DNA of 44,156 nt from Collinsella sp. (GTDB lineage Bacteria > Actinomycetota > Coriobacteriia > Coriobacteriales > Coriobacteriaceae), in assembly GCA_019425045.1 (NCBI GenBank), contig JAHYYI010000017.1:1-44156 (forward strand). Direction: 5' to 3'. The notes beneath the pieces are model-generated. The model was not told the origin of the DNA and did not search any database. It saw only the letters and a program-made list of their open reading frames with translations. Each line of letters starts with the position of its first letter. The first letter of the stretch is position 1. Made by a program: the position numbers and the translations under genes. This document shows positions 1-6,934 of this stretch, piece by piece.

Positions 1-1927
1 TCTTGGCGATAAACGCCGTCACAAACGTCTCGACCCTCGAAAAGCCCATGAGCATACTATTGAGCGAGCGAGCCATGCGGGCAGGCCCCGCACCCTCCCA
101 GGCATAGGCCGTCAGCGCCGTCTTGACGAGCGCCGACATCGACGCCGCCTCGATTCCCTTGCCGGACACATCTCCCAAAATCATAACGGCGCAATCGTCG
201 GGAAGACGAACAAGCGTATAGAAGTCACCGCCGACCAGCGCCGAATTCGTTGCCGATAGATACACCGAATCAGCGGCGATTCCCGGAACGTCACCAAGCG
301 AATTTCTCATGCCGATCTGAAGCGTCTGAGCGATATGACGCTCCTCGCGCTTTTGAGACTCACCCTCATAGATCAGCTCAAAATCGTGAGCCAAATGCAC
401 CATGTAGTCGTATTCAAGGTCGTCGATTGGTTCCTGGCTGCCATCACGGAGCAGCAAGGCGCGCGTTGTCGGCCCCTTTGCGACATCAGCGTGAACGATC
501 GCATCGTTGTTTCGCTTGTCATCCGCCTCCGAGCGATAGCGCCCCGCCTCGATACCGGAGTCGACATACAGTCCCTGACACGGCAGGCCGTGGGCTCTCA
601 GCCATGCACCCATAGGCGTGGATTCATCCACGCGCGTTAGGCGCACGTGCTTGAGATCGTCAGCGCTCGTCCCGCCCAGCACCGACGTCTCGAACCCATC
701 GGAAGCTGATCCCAGGCACGCTGCCGGCGTCGTGACAGAAAAGAAGAGCGACTCCGGATCGCCCGGCAACGCTACGCGACTGCCGCCCTCAAAATCGATG
801 ACATAGGTTTCGAGGCCCGCATCATACTCCACGGGGCAAAAATGACAGTTGAGCACGGCGCAAATTTCCGACGATACCGCGCGCGAAGCGACGACGGGAT
901 CATCGAGATAGGTAAAAAGCTCATCGCGCAGCACGTTGAGCGAACGACCAAGCTCTGCCGTGCGGCGCGAACGTAAGCTCGACGCCATGCCGACCATCTG
1001 AATAGACAGGTAATCGCAGATGACCTCGAGCACGTTAAGGTCATAGGCAAGCGGCGCCTGTGGACGTTTCCAACCGACCTCCAACACACCGAGCACCTGC
1101 ATGCCGTAAAACACGGGAAGACAGATCTCACTGCGATACGGAGGCATATCCTGCACGCGCAGCAAGTGTTTGGAACGATTGTCCAAATCAATGAACATAC
1201 CCGAAGCAACCCGGTCGCCCTCAAGGTCCTGCTGGATCGACAGACGACAGGCACGCGACTCACGAAGCACGTAGGTCGGAATGCCCGCGCCGTACGGCAT
1301 AAATTCGGGAAGGTAGCTATCATGCAGCTCCTTGGAAACACCGCGGAGCTTAAAACCGCCGCTCTCAGAAAAATAAATCGCAGCTCCAGAGGCATCGAGC
1401 GTTCCGACGAGCTGATTCAAAACGGTATCGAGCAAGCTGGGGAGCTCATCGGAGCCCACGGTACTCATAATGACCGAAAGGGTACCCGAAAGGCGTTTAT
1501 TCGCCACCCTAAGCTCCGATAGCGCACGTTTGAGCTGACGATCGTGGGAATACTGCTCTTCGATGCTGTGAAGCGCCACCAGGACGCGCGGCGCGCGGCG
1601 TCCAAAGATACGCGGAGGCGTAACGGAACCTGCGCGAACCAAGACGGGAATAAAGGACCCGTCGCTCAGCTTGAGCATCAGCTCGCTCTCGCAGCCATCG
1701 GTCTCAAACGGCAGACGATGTTCGGTCGCGCGCTCAAAGGCAGACGAGTACAGAACGTCCTTGACATCACCGTTGATGACGTCAGCGCGCTCCTCGCACA
1801 TCAGATCGAGCAAACGATTATTCACATGCAGGATGGTTCCGTCGAGCTCACAAATGATGACAGCATCGCTCGTGATCTCGACCAGTTGGGCAACGTCTGC
1901 CCACTCGTTGCGCTCAAGCGTTTCCAT
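1..1927 (-). CDS. PAS-GAF-SpoIIE (PP2C-type) serine phosphatase, C-terminus cut by window edge
   Basis: I translated this directly: the frame stays open from ATG 1927 to base 1, giving 642 residues with no stop. Residues ~1-115 look like a PAS sensor domain and ~150-310 like a GAF domain (a tract near ILPVFYGMQVLGVLEVGW-type GAF strands). The stretch after that is poorly defined. The C-terminal part is the SpoIIE/RsbU phosphatase fold, with ERHIAQTLQIGM, then VGGDFY (metal-binding Asp ~568), then GDVSGKGIEAA. Family members dephosphorylate STAS-domain anti-anti-sigma factors or act in related partner-switching. The PAS/GAF front end suggests a signal-responsive cytosolic enzyme; no membrane segment was seen. 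GGTGAGG lies upstream of the ATG. No RsbW/RsbV partner is visible in the window. The final part of the PP2C domain lies outside, so completeness cannot be judged. Confidence 0.85.
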   Translation of the reverse strand, partial: METLERNEWADVAQLVEITSDAVIICELDGTILHVNNRLLDLMCEERADVINGDVKDVLYSSAFERATEHRLPFETDGCESELMLKLSDGSFIPVLVRAGSVTPPRIFGRRAPRVLVALHSIEEQYSHDRQLKRALSELRVANKRLSGTLSVIMSTVGSDELPSLLDTVLNQLVGTLDASGAAIYFSESGGFKLRGVSKELHDSYLPEFMPYGAGIPTYVLRESRACRLSIQQDLEGDRVASGMFIDLDNRSKHLLRVQDMPPYRSEICLPVFYGMQVLGVLEVGWKRPQAPLAYDLNVLEVICDYLSIQMVGMASSLRSRRTAELGRSLNVLRDELFTYLDDPVVASRAVSSEICAVLNCHFCPVEYDAGLETYVIDFEGGSRVALPGDPESLFFSVTTPAACLGSASDGFETSVLGGTSADDLKHVRLTRVDESTPMGAWLRAHGLPCQGLYVDSGIEAGRYRSEADDKRNNDAIVHADVAKGPTTRALLLRDGSQEPIDDLEYDYMVHLAHDFELIYEGESQKREERHIAQTLQIGMRNSLGDVPGIAADSVYLSATNSALVGGDFYTLVRLPDDCAVMILGDVSGKGIEAASMSALVKTALTAYAWEGAGPARMARSLNSMLMGFSRVETFVTAFIAK

Positions 1928-1952
1928 CGTGGACCTCACCGTCTATCGGTAA

Positions 1953-1974
1953 CAAAAAAGCCTCCGAAGAGGCT
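1953..1974 (-). terminator. Rho-independent terminator of tRNA-Leu
   Basis: On the minus strand a GCCTC-TTCG-GAGGC hairpin is followed by six or more T (complement of 1954-1959). It begins 13 bases after the encoded CCA of the tRNA. The T-tract ends only ~26 bases before the ATG of the downstream phosphatase gene. Confidence 0.85.
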
Positions 1975-1986
1975 TCTCAAATGCGA

Positions 1987-2076
1987 TGGTGTCGGAGGCG
2001 GGACTTGAACCCGCATGACCAAAAAGCGGTCACTAGCACCTCAAGCTAGCGCGTCTGCCAATTCCGCCACTCCGAC
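1987..2076 (-). tRNA. tRNA-Leu, anticodon GAG, CCA encoded
   Basis: The reverse complement folds as a class II tRNA. The acceptor stem is GTCGGAG / CTCCGAC with discriminator A. The anticodon stem CTAGC/GCTAG encloses loop TTGAGGT (anticodon GAG, reading CUC/CUU). There is a long variable arm (TGACCGC...GCGGTCA-like, with a short T-rich loop), and a T arm GCGGG-TTCAAGT-CCCGC. The 3' CCA is encoded in the DNA (1987-1989). The long variable arm and GAG anticodon identify leucine. Confidence 0.97.
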
Positions 2077-2133
2077 ATGCTATGTTGTTGATTCGCAGTT
2101 CGTTTTGTTGGACCCGCGCGTTCAACGAGAAAG

Positions 2134-2163
2134 ATAATAACCTATGATTCGAGAACTGTGCAA
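2134..2163 (-). promoter_or_regulatory. Putative sigma70-type promoter of tRNA-Leu
   Basis: On the minus strand, TTGCAC (2158-2163) and TATTAT (2134-2139) are separated by 18 bases. Four of six and five of six bases match consensus. Transcription would start ~50 bases upstream of the tRNA 5' end. The rest of 2077-2220 shows no gene. Confidence 0.5.
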
Positions 2164-2220
2164 GCACTTTTTTGAAAAAAGTTTACGAATTTGTAAATGC
2201 GCTGGTAGATCTGTATGTCC

Positions 2221-2345
2221 GGGTCGGAATGGGGGCAGCTTCCCAGCGCGTCCTCGGGCATGCGGTACATTTTTATCCGCGCTTCGCGCTACAAAATGTA
2301 CCGCCCCCTGCGGAATGCGCTGGGAAGCTGCCCCCATTCCGACCC
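2221..2345. repeat. Palindromic element P1 with conserved internal boxes
   Basis: A 125-base imperfect palindrome. The outer arms 2221-2249 and 2317-2345 are perfect 29-base reverse complements. Inside them lie box A GTCCTCGGGCATGC (2250-2263), an inner hairpin 2264-2306 (GGTACATTTT pairing with AAAATGTACC, apex GCGCTTCGCGC), and box B CCTGCGGAAT (2307-2316). Boxes A and B face each other as an internal loop. Element P2 (2525-2651) has the same layout and the same boxes but unrelated arms. No target-site duplication was seen at the ends. Function unknown; it could be a terminator-like, protein-binding or structured-RNA element. Confidence 0.9.
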
Positions 2346-2405
2346 TGCGTTAACATGCTCTAGGCAAAGTTCCTAAACATATTCTGGGGCTGATAAGAAT
2401 TTAGT

Positions 2406-2460
2406 GGCTCGGCTTTGCCGAGCCCTTATATGGGGAGGCTGGAGCTAAAGCTCCGGCCTC
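2406..2460. repeat. Two adjacent perfect hairpins in the gene-free region
   Basis: GGCTCGGC-TTT-GCCGAGCC (2406-2424) is followed 10 bases later by a 12-base-pair hairpin, 2435-2460 (GAGGCTGGAGCT / AGCTCCGGCCTC, one T-G wobble). They lie between P1 and P2. Neither has a T-tract. The rest of 2346-2524 shows no coding potential. Confidence 0.7.
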
Positions 2461-2524
2461 GCTCAATTTCCTATTAGATTAAGTGAGCGATCACAGAATC
2501 GCACCCCCCTGCCGAGTTACCGCA

Positions 2525-2651
2525 GGGCCTGCCCTGGTGTTACTTTTCAGAACATTCCGCAGGACGCAAGTAACCCCCGCCGCACGAAATGCGCAGCGGG
2601 GGTTACTTGCATGTCCGAGGACGTTCTGAAAAGTAACACCAGGGCGGGCCC
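2525..2651. repeat. Palindromic element P2, same architecture as P1 in opposite orientation
   Basis: A 127-base palindrome. The outer arms 2525-2553 and 2623-2651 are 29 bases each with one mismatch. Read on the minus strand it has box A GTCCTCGGACATGC (2609-2622), an inner hairpin (AAGTAACCCCCGC paired with GCGGGGGTTACTT, apex GCGCATTTCGTGC), and box B CCTGCGGAAT (2554-2563). It begins 17 bases after the stop of the last peptide-transporter gene, so its transcript would form a large hairpin at the operon's 3' end. No T-tract follows. Confidence 0.9.
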
Positions 2652-2667
2652 GGACGAAAACAACCGA

Positions 2668-3696
2668 CTACAGGTCGATGTGCGATTCCTTGATCGGGAA
2701 CGGCTCGGCGAAGTGGCAGGCGCAGCAGTGACCCGGTGCAACTTCCTTAAACTCAGGAAGCTTCTCTGAGCAGATACCCTGCGCGATCGGGCAACGCGTG
2801 TGGAAACGGCAGCCGGTCGGCGGATCCAGCGGCGACGGCGGATCGCCGGCGAGGATGATACGCTTGCGGGTCTTCTGGATATCCGGATCGGGCACCGGCA
2901 CAGCAGATAGCAGCGACTGCGTGTACGGATGGTGAGGCTCGCTATAGAGCGTCTTCCAGTCCGAAACCTCGACCATCTTGCCCAGATACATAACGGCAAC
3001 GCGATCGGAGATGTGCTGCACGACGGACAGGTCGTGGGCGATAAACAGATACGCCGTACCAAACTTGTCCTGAAGTTCCTTGAGCAGGTTCAGAACCTGG
3101 GCCTGAATGGAAACATCCAGAGCGGAAACGGGCTCGTCGCAGATGATCAGCTTGGGCTTCAAAGCGAAGGCGCGGGCGATGCCGACACGCTGACGCTGAC
3201 CGCCCGAGAACTCGTGCGGATAGCGGTTGATGTGCTCGGGGTTCAGTCCAACGACGTCGAGAAGCTCGCGAACACGCTCGATACGCTCCTCCTTGGTGCC
3301 CACGCCGTGAATAGTCATGGGCTCGGAGACGATCTCGCCGATGGTCATACGGGGGTTCAGCGAAGCATAGGGGTCCTGGAAGATGAACTGCATCTCGCGA
3401 CGCATGTCCTTGATCTCATGCTTGCTCATCTCGGCAACATCTTTGCCCTGGAAGAACACCTTGCCGGCAGTCGGCTGGGTCAGGCGCATAATCGTGCGGC
3501 CCGTGGTGGACTTACCGCAACCAGACTCGCCAACCAGACCAAAGGTCTCGCCAGGATAAATCTCAAACGAGATGTCGTTCACAGCAGAGACGACGCGCTT
3601 GGAAAAGCGCTTGGCGAACATGCCGGACTCGGCGGGGAATTCCTTAGAGAGGTGCTCGACCTTCAGCAGCGGAGTGCGCTCGTTCTTATCTGCCAT
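2668..3696 (-). CDS. oppF: Oligopeptide/dipeptide ABC transporter ATPase (OppF/DppF type)
   Basis: A 342-residue cytosolic ATPase that powers the peptide importer encoded by the four genes upstream. Visible motifs are Walker A GESGCGKSTT, signature FSGGQRQRVGIARA, Walker B LIICDEPVSALD and the switch His in AHDLSVV. The C-terminal domain has the family's cysteine cluster (C296, C302, C309 and CCAC at ~324-327), reported in related Opp systems to hold an iron-sulfur cluster. The ATG at 3696 directly abuts the TAA of the preceding gene, so translation is probably coupled. It is the last gene of the operon, with palindrome P2 just downstream. The Opp-versus-Dpp assignment cannot be settled from sequence alone. 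Confidence 0.93.
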   Translation of the reverse strand: MADKNERTPLLKVEHLSKEFPAESGMFAKRFSKRVVSAVNDISFEIYPGETFGLVGESGCGKSTTGRTIMRLTQPTAGKVFFQGKDVAEMSKHEIKDMRREMQFIFQDPYASLNPRMTIGEIVSEPMTIHGVGTKEERIERVRELLDVVGLNPEHINRYPHEFSGGQRQRVGIARAFALKPKLIICDEPVSALDVSIQAQVLNLLKELQDKFGTAYLFIAHDLSVVQHISDRVAVMYLGKMVEVSDWKTLYSEPHHPYTQSLLSAVPVPDPDIQKTRKRIILAGDPPSPLDPPTGCRFHTRCPIAQGICSEKLPEFKEVAPGHCCACHFAEPFPIKESHIDL

Positions 3697-4788
3697 TTAC
3701 GCCTCGCCTCCCTTCTCGGAATCCTTGCGCGTACGGGACGTCGCAGGAGCATTCTTGAGGAACTCGGGGTCGCCGGAGTAGTGGCACGCGGAATAATGGC
3801 CAGACTCAGTGACAACACGCTCAGGACGCTGCTTGCGGCACTTATCGGTCGCATAGGGGCAACGAGGCGAGAACACGCAACCCTCGGGCAGGTTCATGAG
3901 CGAGGGCGGGTTGCCGTGAATCGGCGTCAGCGGCTTCTTCTCATCGATAGCCTGCTCCGGGATGGAGCGGATAAGGCCCCAGGTGTAGGGATGACGGCTC
4001 TCGTAGAAGATCTCTTCGGCAGTACCGAACTCGACGGGACGGCCGGCGTACATAACCATGATCTTATCGGCCATATCGGCGACAACGCCAAGGTCGTGGG
4101 TGATCATGATAATGGCGTTGCCGTTCTTCTCCTGCATTTCCTGCATCAGCTCAATAATCTGAGCCTGGATGGTAACGTCCAGAGCAGTCGTGGGCTCATC
4201 GGCAATCAGGATATCGGGATCGCAGGCAAGCGCCATGGCAATCATGACGCGCTGACGCATACCGCCGGAGAACTGGTGCGGATACTCGTTGACGCGCTTC
4301 TCGGGCTCGGGAATGCCAACGAGGTCCAAAAGCTCGGTGGCGCGCTTGAGCGCCTCCTGCTTGGAGTAGCCACGGTGCAGACGAAGTCCCTCGCCCACCT
4401 GCTTGCCGATCTTATAGACCGGGTTCAGGGAGGTCATAGGATCCTGGAAGATCATCGCGATATCGTTGCCGCGAATATGCTGCATTTCTTCCTCGGTCAT
4501 CTCGAGGATCGAACGACCGCGGTAGCGAACGTCGCCGCCCTCGATCTTTCCCGGAGGCATCGAGATAAGGCCCATGATGGTCATGGCGGTCACGGACTTA
4601 CCGGAGCCGGATTCACCGACGACTCCCAGGGTCTCGCCGCGATCGAGCGTGTAGGAGACACCGTCGACAGCGCGAACGACGCCATCCTCGGTGTGGAAAT
4701 ACATCTTAAGGTCATCGACCTCGAGCAGGTGCTGGCCCTCGGGAACCGGCTGGTCCTTCAGGTCCACATAGTTCTTGTTCTTCTTCAT
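3697..4788 (-). CDS. oppD: Oligopeptide/dipeptide ABC transporter ATPase (OppD/DppD type)
   Basis: A 363-residue partner ATPase of the next gene; together they form the nucleotide-binding heterodimer. Motifs are Walker A GESGSGKSVTA, Q-loop FQDPMTSLNP, signature FSGGMRQRVMIAMAL, Walker B ILIADEPTTALD and ITHDLGVV. The C-terminal oligopeptide-transporter domain keeps all expected cysteines (C304, C310, C317, C335) in the frame GCVFSPRCP...C...GHYSACHY. This makes it a useful in-window reference for the fusion ATPase at 21834-23849, which has lost them. Two bases separate it from the permease gene upstream. Confidence 0.93.
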   Translation of the reverse strand: MKKNKNYVDLKDQPVPEGQHLLEVDDLKMYFHTEDGVVRAVDGVSYTLDRGETLGVVGESGSGKSVTAMTIMGLISMPPGKIEGGDVRYRGRSILEMTEEEMQHIRGNDIAMIFQDPMTSLNPVYKIGKQVGEGLRLHRGYSKQEALKRATELLDLVGIPEPEKRVNEYPHQFSGGMRQRVMIAMALACDPDILIADEPTTALDVTIQAQIIELMQEMQEKNGNAIIMITHDLGVVADMADKIMVMYAGRPVEFGTAEEIFYESRHPYTWGLIRSIPEQAIDEKKPLTPIHGNPPSLMNLPEGCVFSPRCPYATDKCRKQRPERVVTESGHYSACHYSGDPEFLKNAPATSRTRKDSEKGGEA

Positions 4789-4790
4789 CC

Positions 4791-5726
4791 TTATGCGTCC
4801 TTCATCTTGACGTCGAGGGCGTCGCGCAGACCGTCACCCAGCAGGGTGAAGGCGAGCACCGTCGAGAGAATTGCCAGACCGGGCATGATCATCATCCAGG
4901 GAGCAGTCAGAAGATACTGCTGACCGTCCTGAATCATGGAGCCCCACGAAGGCGTAGGCGGAATAACGCCCATGCCGAGGAAGGACAGAGCGGACTCGGT
5001 CAGGATGGCGCCACCAATGTTCATGGTCGCGTAGACCACGATGGAGGCGACGGAGTTCGGGAAGATGTGACGCACGACGATACGAGCGTCAGATGCACCC
5101 ATCGCTCGCGCAGCGTCAACATAGTCGTTTTCCTTGACCGTCAAGATTGCAGAGCGGAAGACGCGCGCAATCGAAGGCCAGCCGAGAATACCGATGGCGA
5201 TAAAGACGTTCTGAAGACCACGGCCGATAACGGCGATCATGGCGACAACGAACAGCACGTACGGGAACGCCAGGAAGATGTCCGCGCAGCGCATGATGAT
5301 CGTATCCCAGATGCCGCCGTAGAAACCGGCCAGAGCGCCCATGACCAGACCAATCACCGTGGAGATCGCGGTGGCCATAATGCCGACGGACAGCGAAACG
5401 CGTGCACCGTAGATAACGCGGACGAGAATGTCGCGACCAAGGGCGTCGGTGCCAAACGGGTGCTCTGCACACGGAGCCAGCAGCGACGTCTCGGCCATGG
5501 TCGTCGAGTCGGAAGCCGTCGGCGAACCGAGCCAGGGCTTAGCCCACAGATCCGCGGTCAGTGCAACCAAAACGACGATGATGATCCAGCAGACACCGAT
5601 AACGGCGAGCTTGTTCTTACGAAGACGCTTAAAAGCGTCGCCCCACAGCGTGCGGGACTTGGCGGGAGCAGATGCGGCCTTGGTGGCGGTAGCCTGCTCC
5701 TGAGACTGAGAATCAGTTTCCTGCAT
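4791..5726 (-). CDS. oppC: Peptide ABC transporter permease (OppC/DppC type)
   Basis: A 311-residue inner-membrane permease. A Gln/Ala-rich cytosolic N-terminus is followed by a first membrane helix (~36-57), an extracytoplasmic loop with the family marker PFGTDALGRDILVR, and five further helices. The cytosolic coupling loop is ARAMGASDARIVVRHIFPN, the EAA motif that docks on the ATPases. A GGGAGG ribosome site lies upstream of ATG 5726. The gene is 14 bases downstream of the oppB-type permease in a single operon. Confidence 0.92.
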   Translation of the reverse strand: MQETDSQSQEQATATKAASAPAKSRTLWGDAFKRLRKNKLAVIGVCWIIIVVLVALTADLWAKPWLGSPTASDSTTMAETSLLAPCAEHPFGTDALGRDILVRVIYGARVSLSVGIMATAISTVIGLVMGALAGFYGGIWDTIIMRCADIFLAFPYVLFVVAMIAVIGRGLQNVFIAIGILGWPSIARVFRSAILTVKENDYVDAARAMGASDARIVVRHIFPNSVASIVVYATMNIGGAILTESALSFLGMGVIPPTPSWGSMIQDGQQYLLTAPWMMIMPGLAILSTVLAFTLLGDGLRDALDVKMKDA

Positions 5727-5740
5727 GAGACGTACCTCCC

Positions 5741-6778
5741 TTAGGCCTTATCCGACGGACCGCCAAGGCGGATGCGCGGGTCGAGGAATGCATAGCTAAT
5801 ATCGACGAGCAGGTTGATCACCATGACGACGACGACGATGAGCGTAACGCCGCCCATAACGATGGGCCAGTCACGCATGCTAATGGCGCGATAGACCTCA
5901 TAGCCGATACCGGGCCAGTTAAAGACCGTCTCGGTCAGGATGGCGCCCGAAAGCATGCCGCCAAAGTCGACACCAATATAGGTAACGACGGGGATGAGTG
6001 CATTCTTAAGCGCGTGCTTGATGATGATCGCGCGATTGGAGAGACCCTTGGCCTTTGCCGTACGGATGTAATCCTGGTTCATGACGTCAAGCAGCTGCGA
6101 GCGCATAATGCGGGCGGCGTAAGCGGTCGAAACCGAAGCCAGCGTAATGGTCGGAAGCACATAGTGCATCCAATCCTGATACTGAGAGCTGGAACCGCCG
6201 GCACCCGAGATCGGCATGGAGAATGCACCGCCCGTGGCGTCCTTGAGAATGACGCCAAAGAACAGCTGCAGCAACATACCGAGCCAGAAAGCCGGAACGG
6301 CAACGAGAATCGACGTGGTGAGCGTTACCAAAATATCCCAGAAGGAATAACGCTTAACCGCCGAAATGATACCCGCACCGATACCCATGATTGCCTCGAG
6401 TACGATGGCGCACGCGGCAAGTTTGACCGTATACGGATACTTCTGGGCAAAGATTTCCGTAACCGGCAGCTTGCGCTGATACGAATTGCCCAGATCGCCA
6501 TGAAGCAGGCCGTTCATGTAATACAAGTAACGGTCCACGAGCGACGTTTGAACGGGGTCGCCGTTCTCGTCAAGGATCGCGTTGCCGTCCTCGTCCGACT
6601 GGACCAGGTGATAGCGGACGCGAAGCTGAAGCTCCACCTCGGGGGACAGAGCCTTGTCTCCACCGATCAGCTTGATCGGATCTCCCGGCACGATATTCTG
6701 GAGGGCGAACAGAATCAGCGTAACGCCCAAAAACACCGGGATGAACTGAAGCACACGTTTAACGATGTACTTACCCAT
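5741..6778 (-). CDS. oppB: Peptide ABC transporter permease (OppB/DppB type)
   Basis: A 345-residue inner-membrane permease. It opens MGKYIVKRVLQFIPVFLGVTLILF, the typical first helix of the family, then FALQNIVPGDPIKLIGG. A longer extracytoplasmic loop (residues ~40-95, with an acidic DEDGNAILDENGDP stretch) precedes the remaining helices. The EAA loop is TAKAKGLSNRAIIIKHALKNA. GGGGAG lies 6-8 bases before the ATG. It is separated from the binding-protein gene by 156 bases that contain a strong hairpin (6809-6838), which can lower permease expression relative to the binding protein. Confidence 0.92.
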   Translation of the reverse strand: MGKYIVKRVLQFIPVFLGVTLILFALQNIVPGDPIKLIGGDKALSPEVELQLRVRYHLVQSDEDGNAILDENGDPVQTSLVDRYLYYMNGLLHGDLGNSYQRKLPVTEIFAQKYPYTVKLAACAIVLEAIMGIGAGIISAVKRYSFWDILVTLTTSILVAVPAFWLGMLLQLFFGVILKDATGGAFSMPISGAGGSSSQYQDWMHYVLPTITLASVSTAYAARIMRSQLLDVMNQDYIRTAKAKGLSNRAIIIKHALKNALIPVVTYIGVDFGGMLSGAILTETVFNWPGIGYEVYRAISMRDWPIVMGGVTLIVVVVMVINLLVDISYAFLDPRIRLGGPSDKA

Positions 6779-6808
6779 ACCACTCCCCTATCTAGGGATT
6801 AACCTAAA

Positions 6809-6838
6809 TGGGATGCCGATCGCCAGACCGGCATCCCA
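6809..6838 (-). terminator. Intercistronic hairpin between binding-protein and permease genes
   Basis: A ten-base perfect stem TGGGATGCCG/CGGCATCCCA with a 10-base loop, followed on the minus strand by TTTAGGTTAA, a weak T-tract. It is likely a partial terminator or 3' stabiliser of the binding-protein message. The rest of 6779-6934 holds no gene. Confidence 0.6.
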
Positions 6839-6934
6839 AAATTACCATCAGCCAGTTTACCCCAGGTTAGGGAGAACTGTATGTTTCCCATGAGGTCTAC
6901 GTAAATACTTGACCCTCACGGAAGCTGCAAACTC

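Noticed and set aside
772..1395. A 207-codon minus-strand frame inside the phosphatase region
   Set aside because: It is out of frame with the PAS-GAF-SpoIIE reading, which is continuous from 1927 to the window edge and has family motifs. This frame is Arg/Ser/Cys-rich with no domain.
2122..2363. Short open frames of 62-71 codons across element P1
   Set aside because: They cross the palindrome in both directions and exist only because the arms are GC-rich and stop-free. There is no ribosome site and no recognisable protein.
2221..2651. CRISPR array or insertion-sequence remnant
   Set aside because: There are only two units, inverted relative to each other, with no regular direct repeats or spacers. 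There is no transposase and no target-site duplication at the ends I could inspect.
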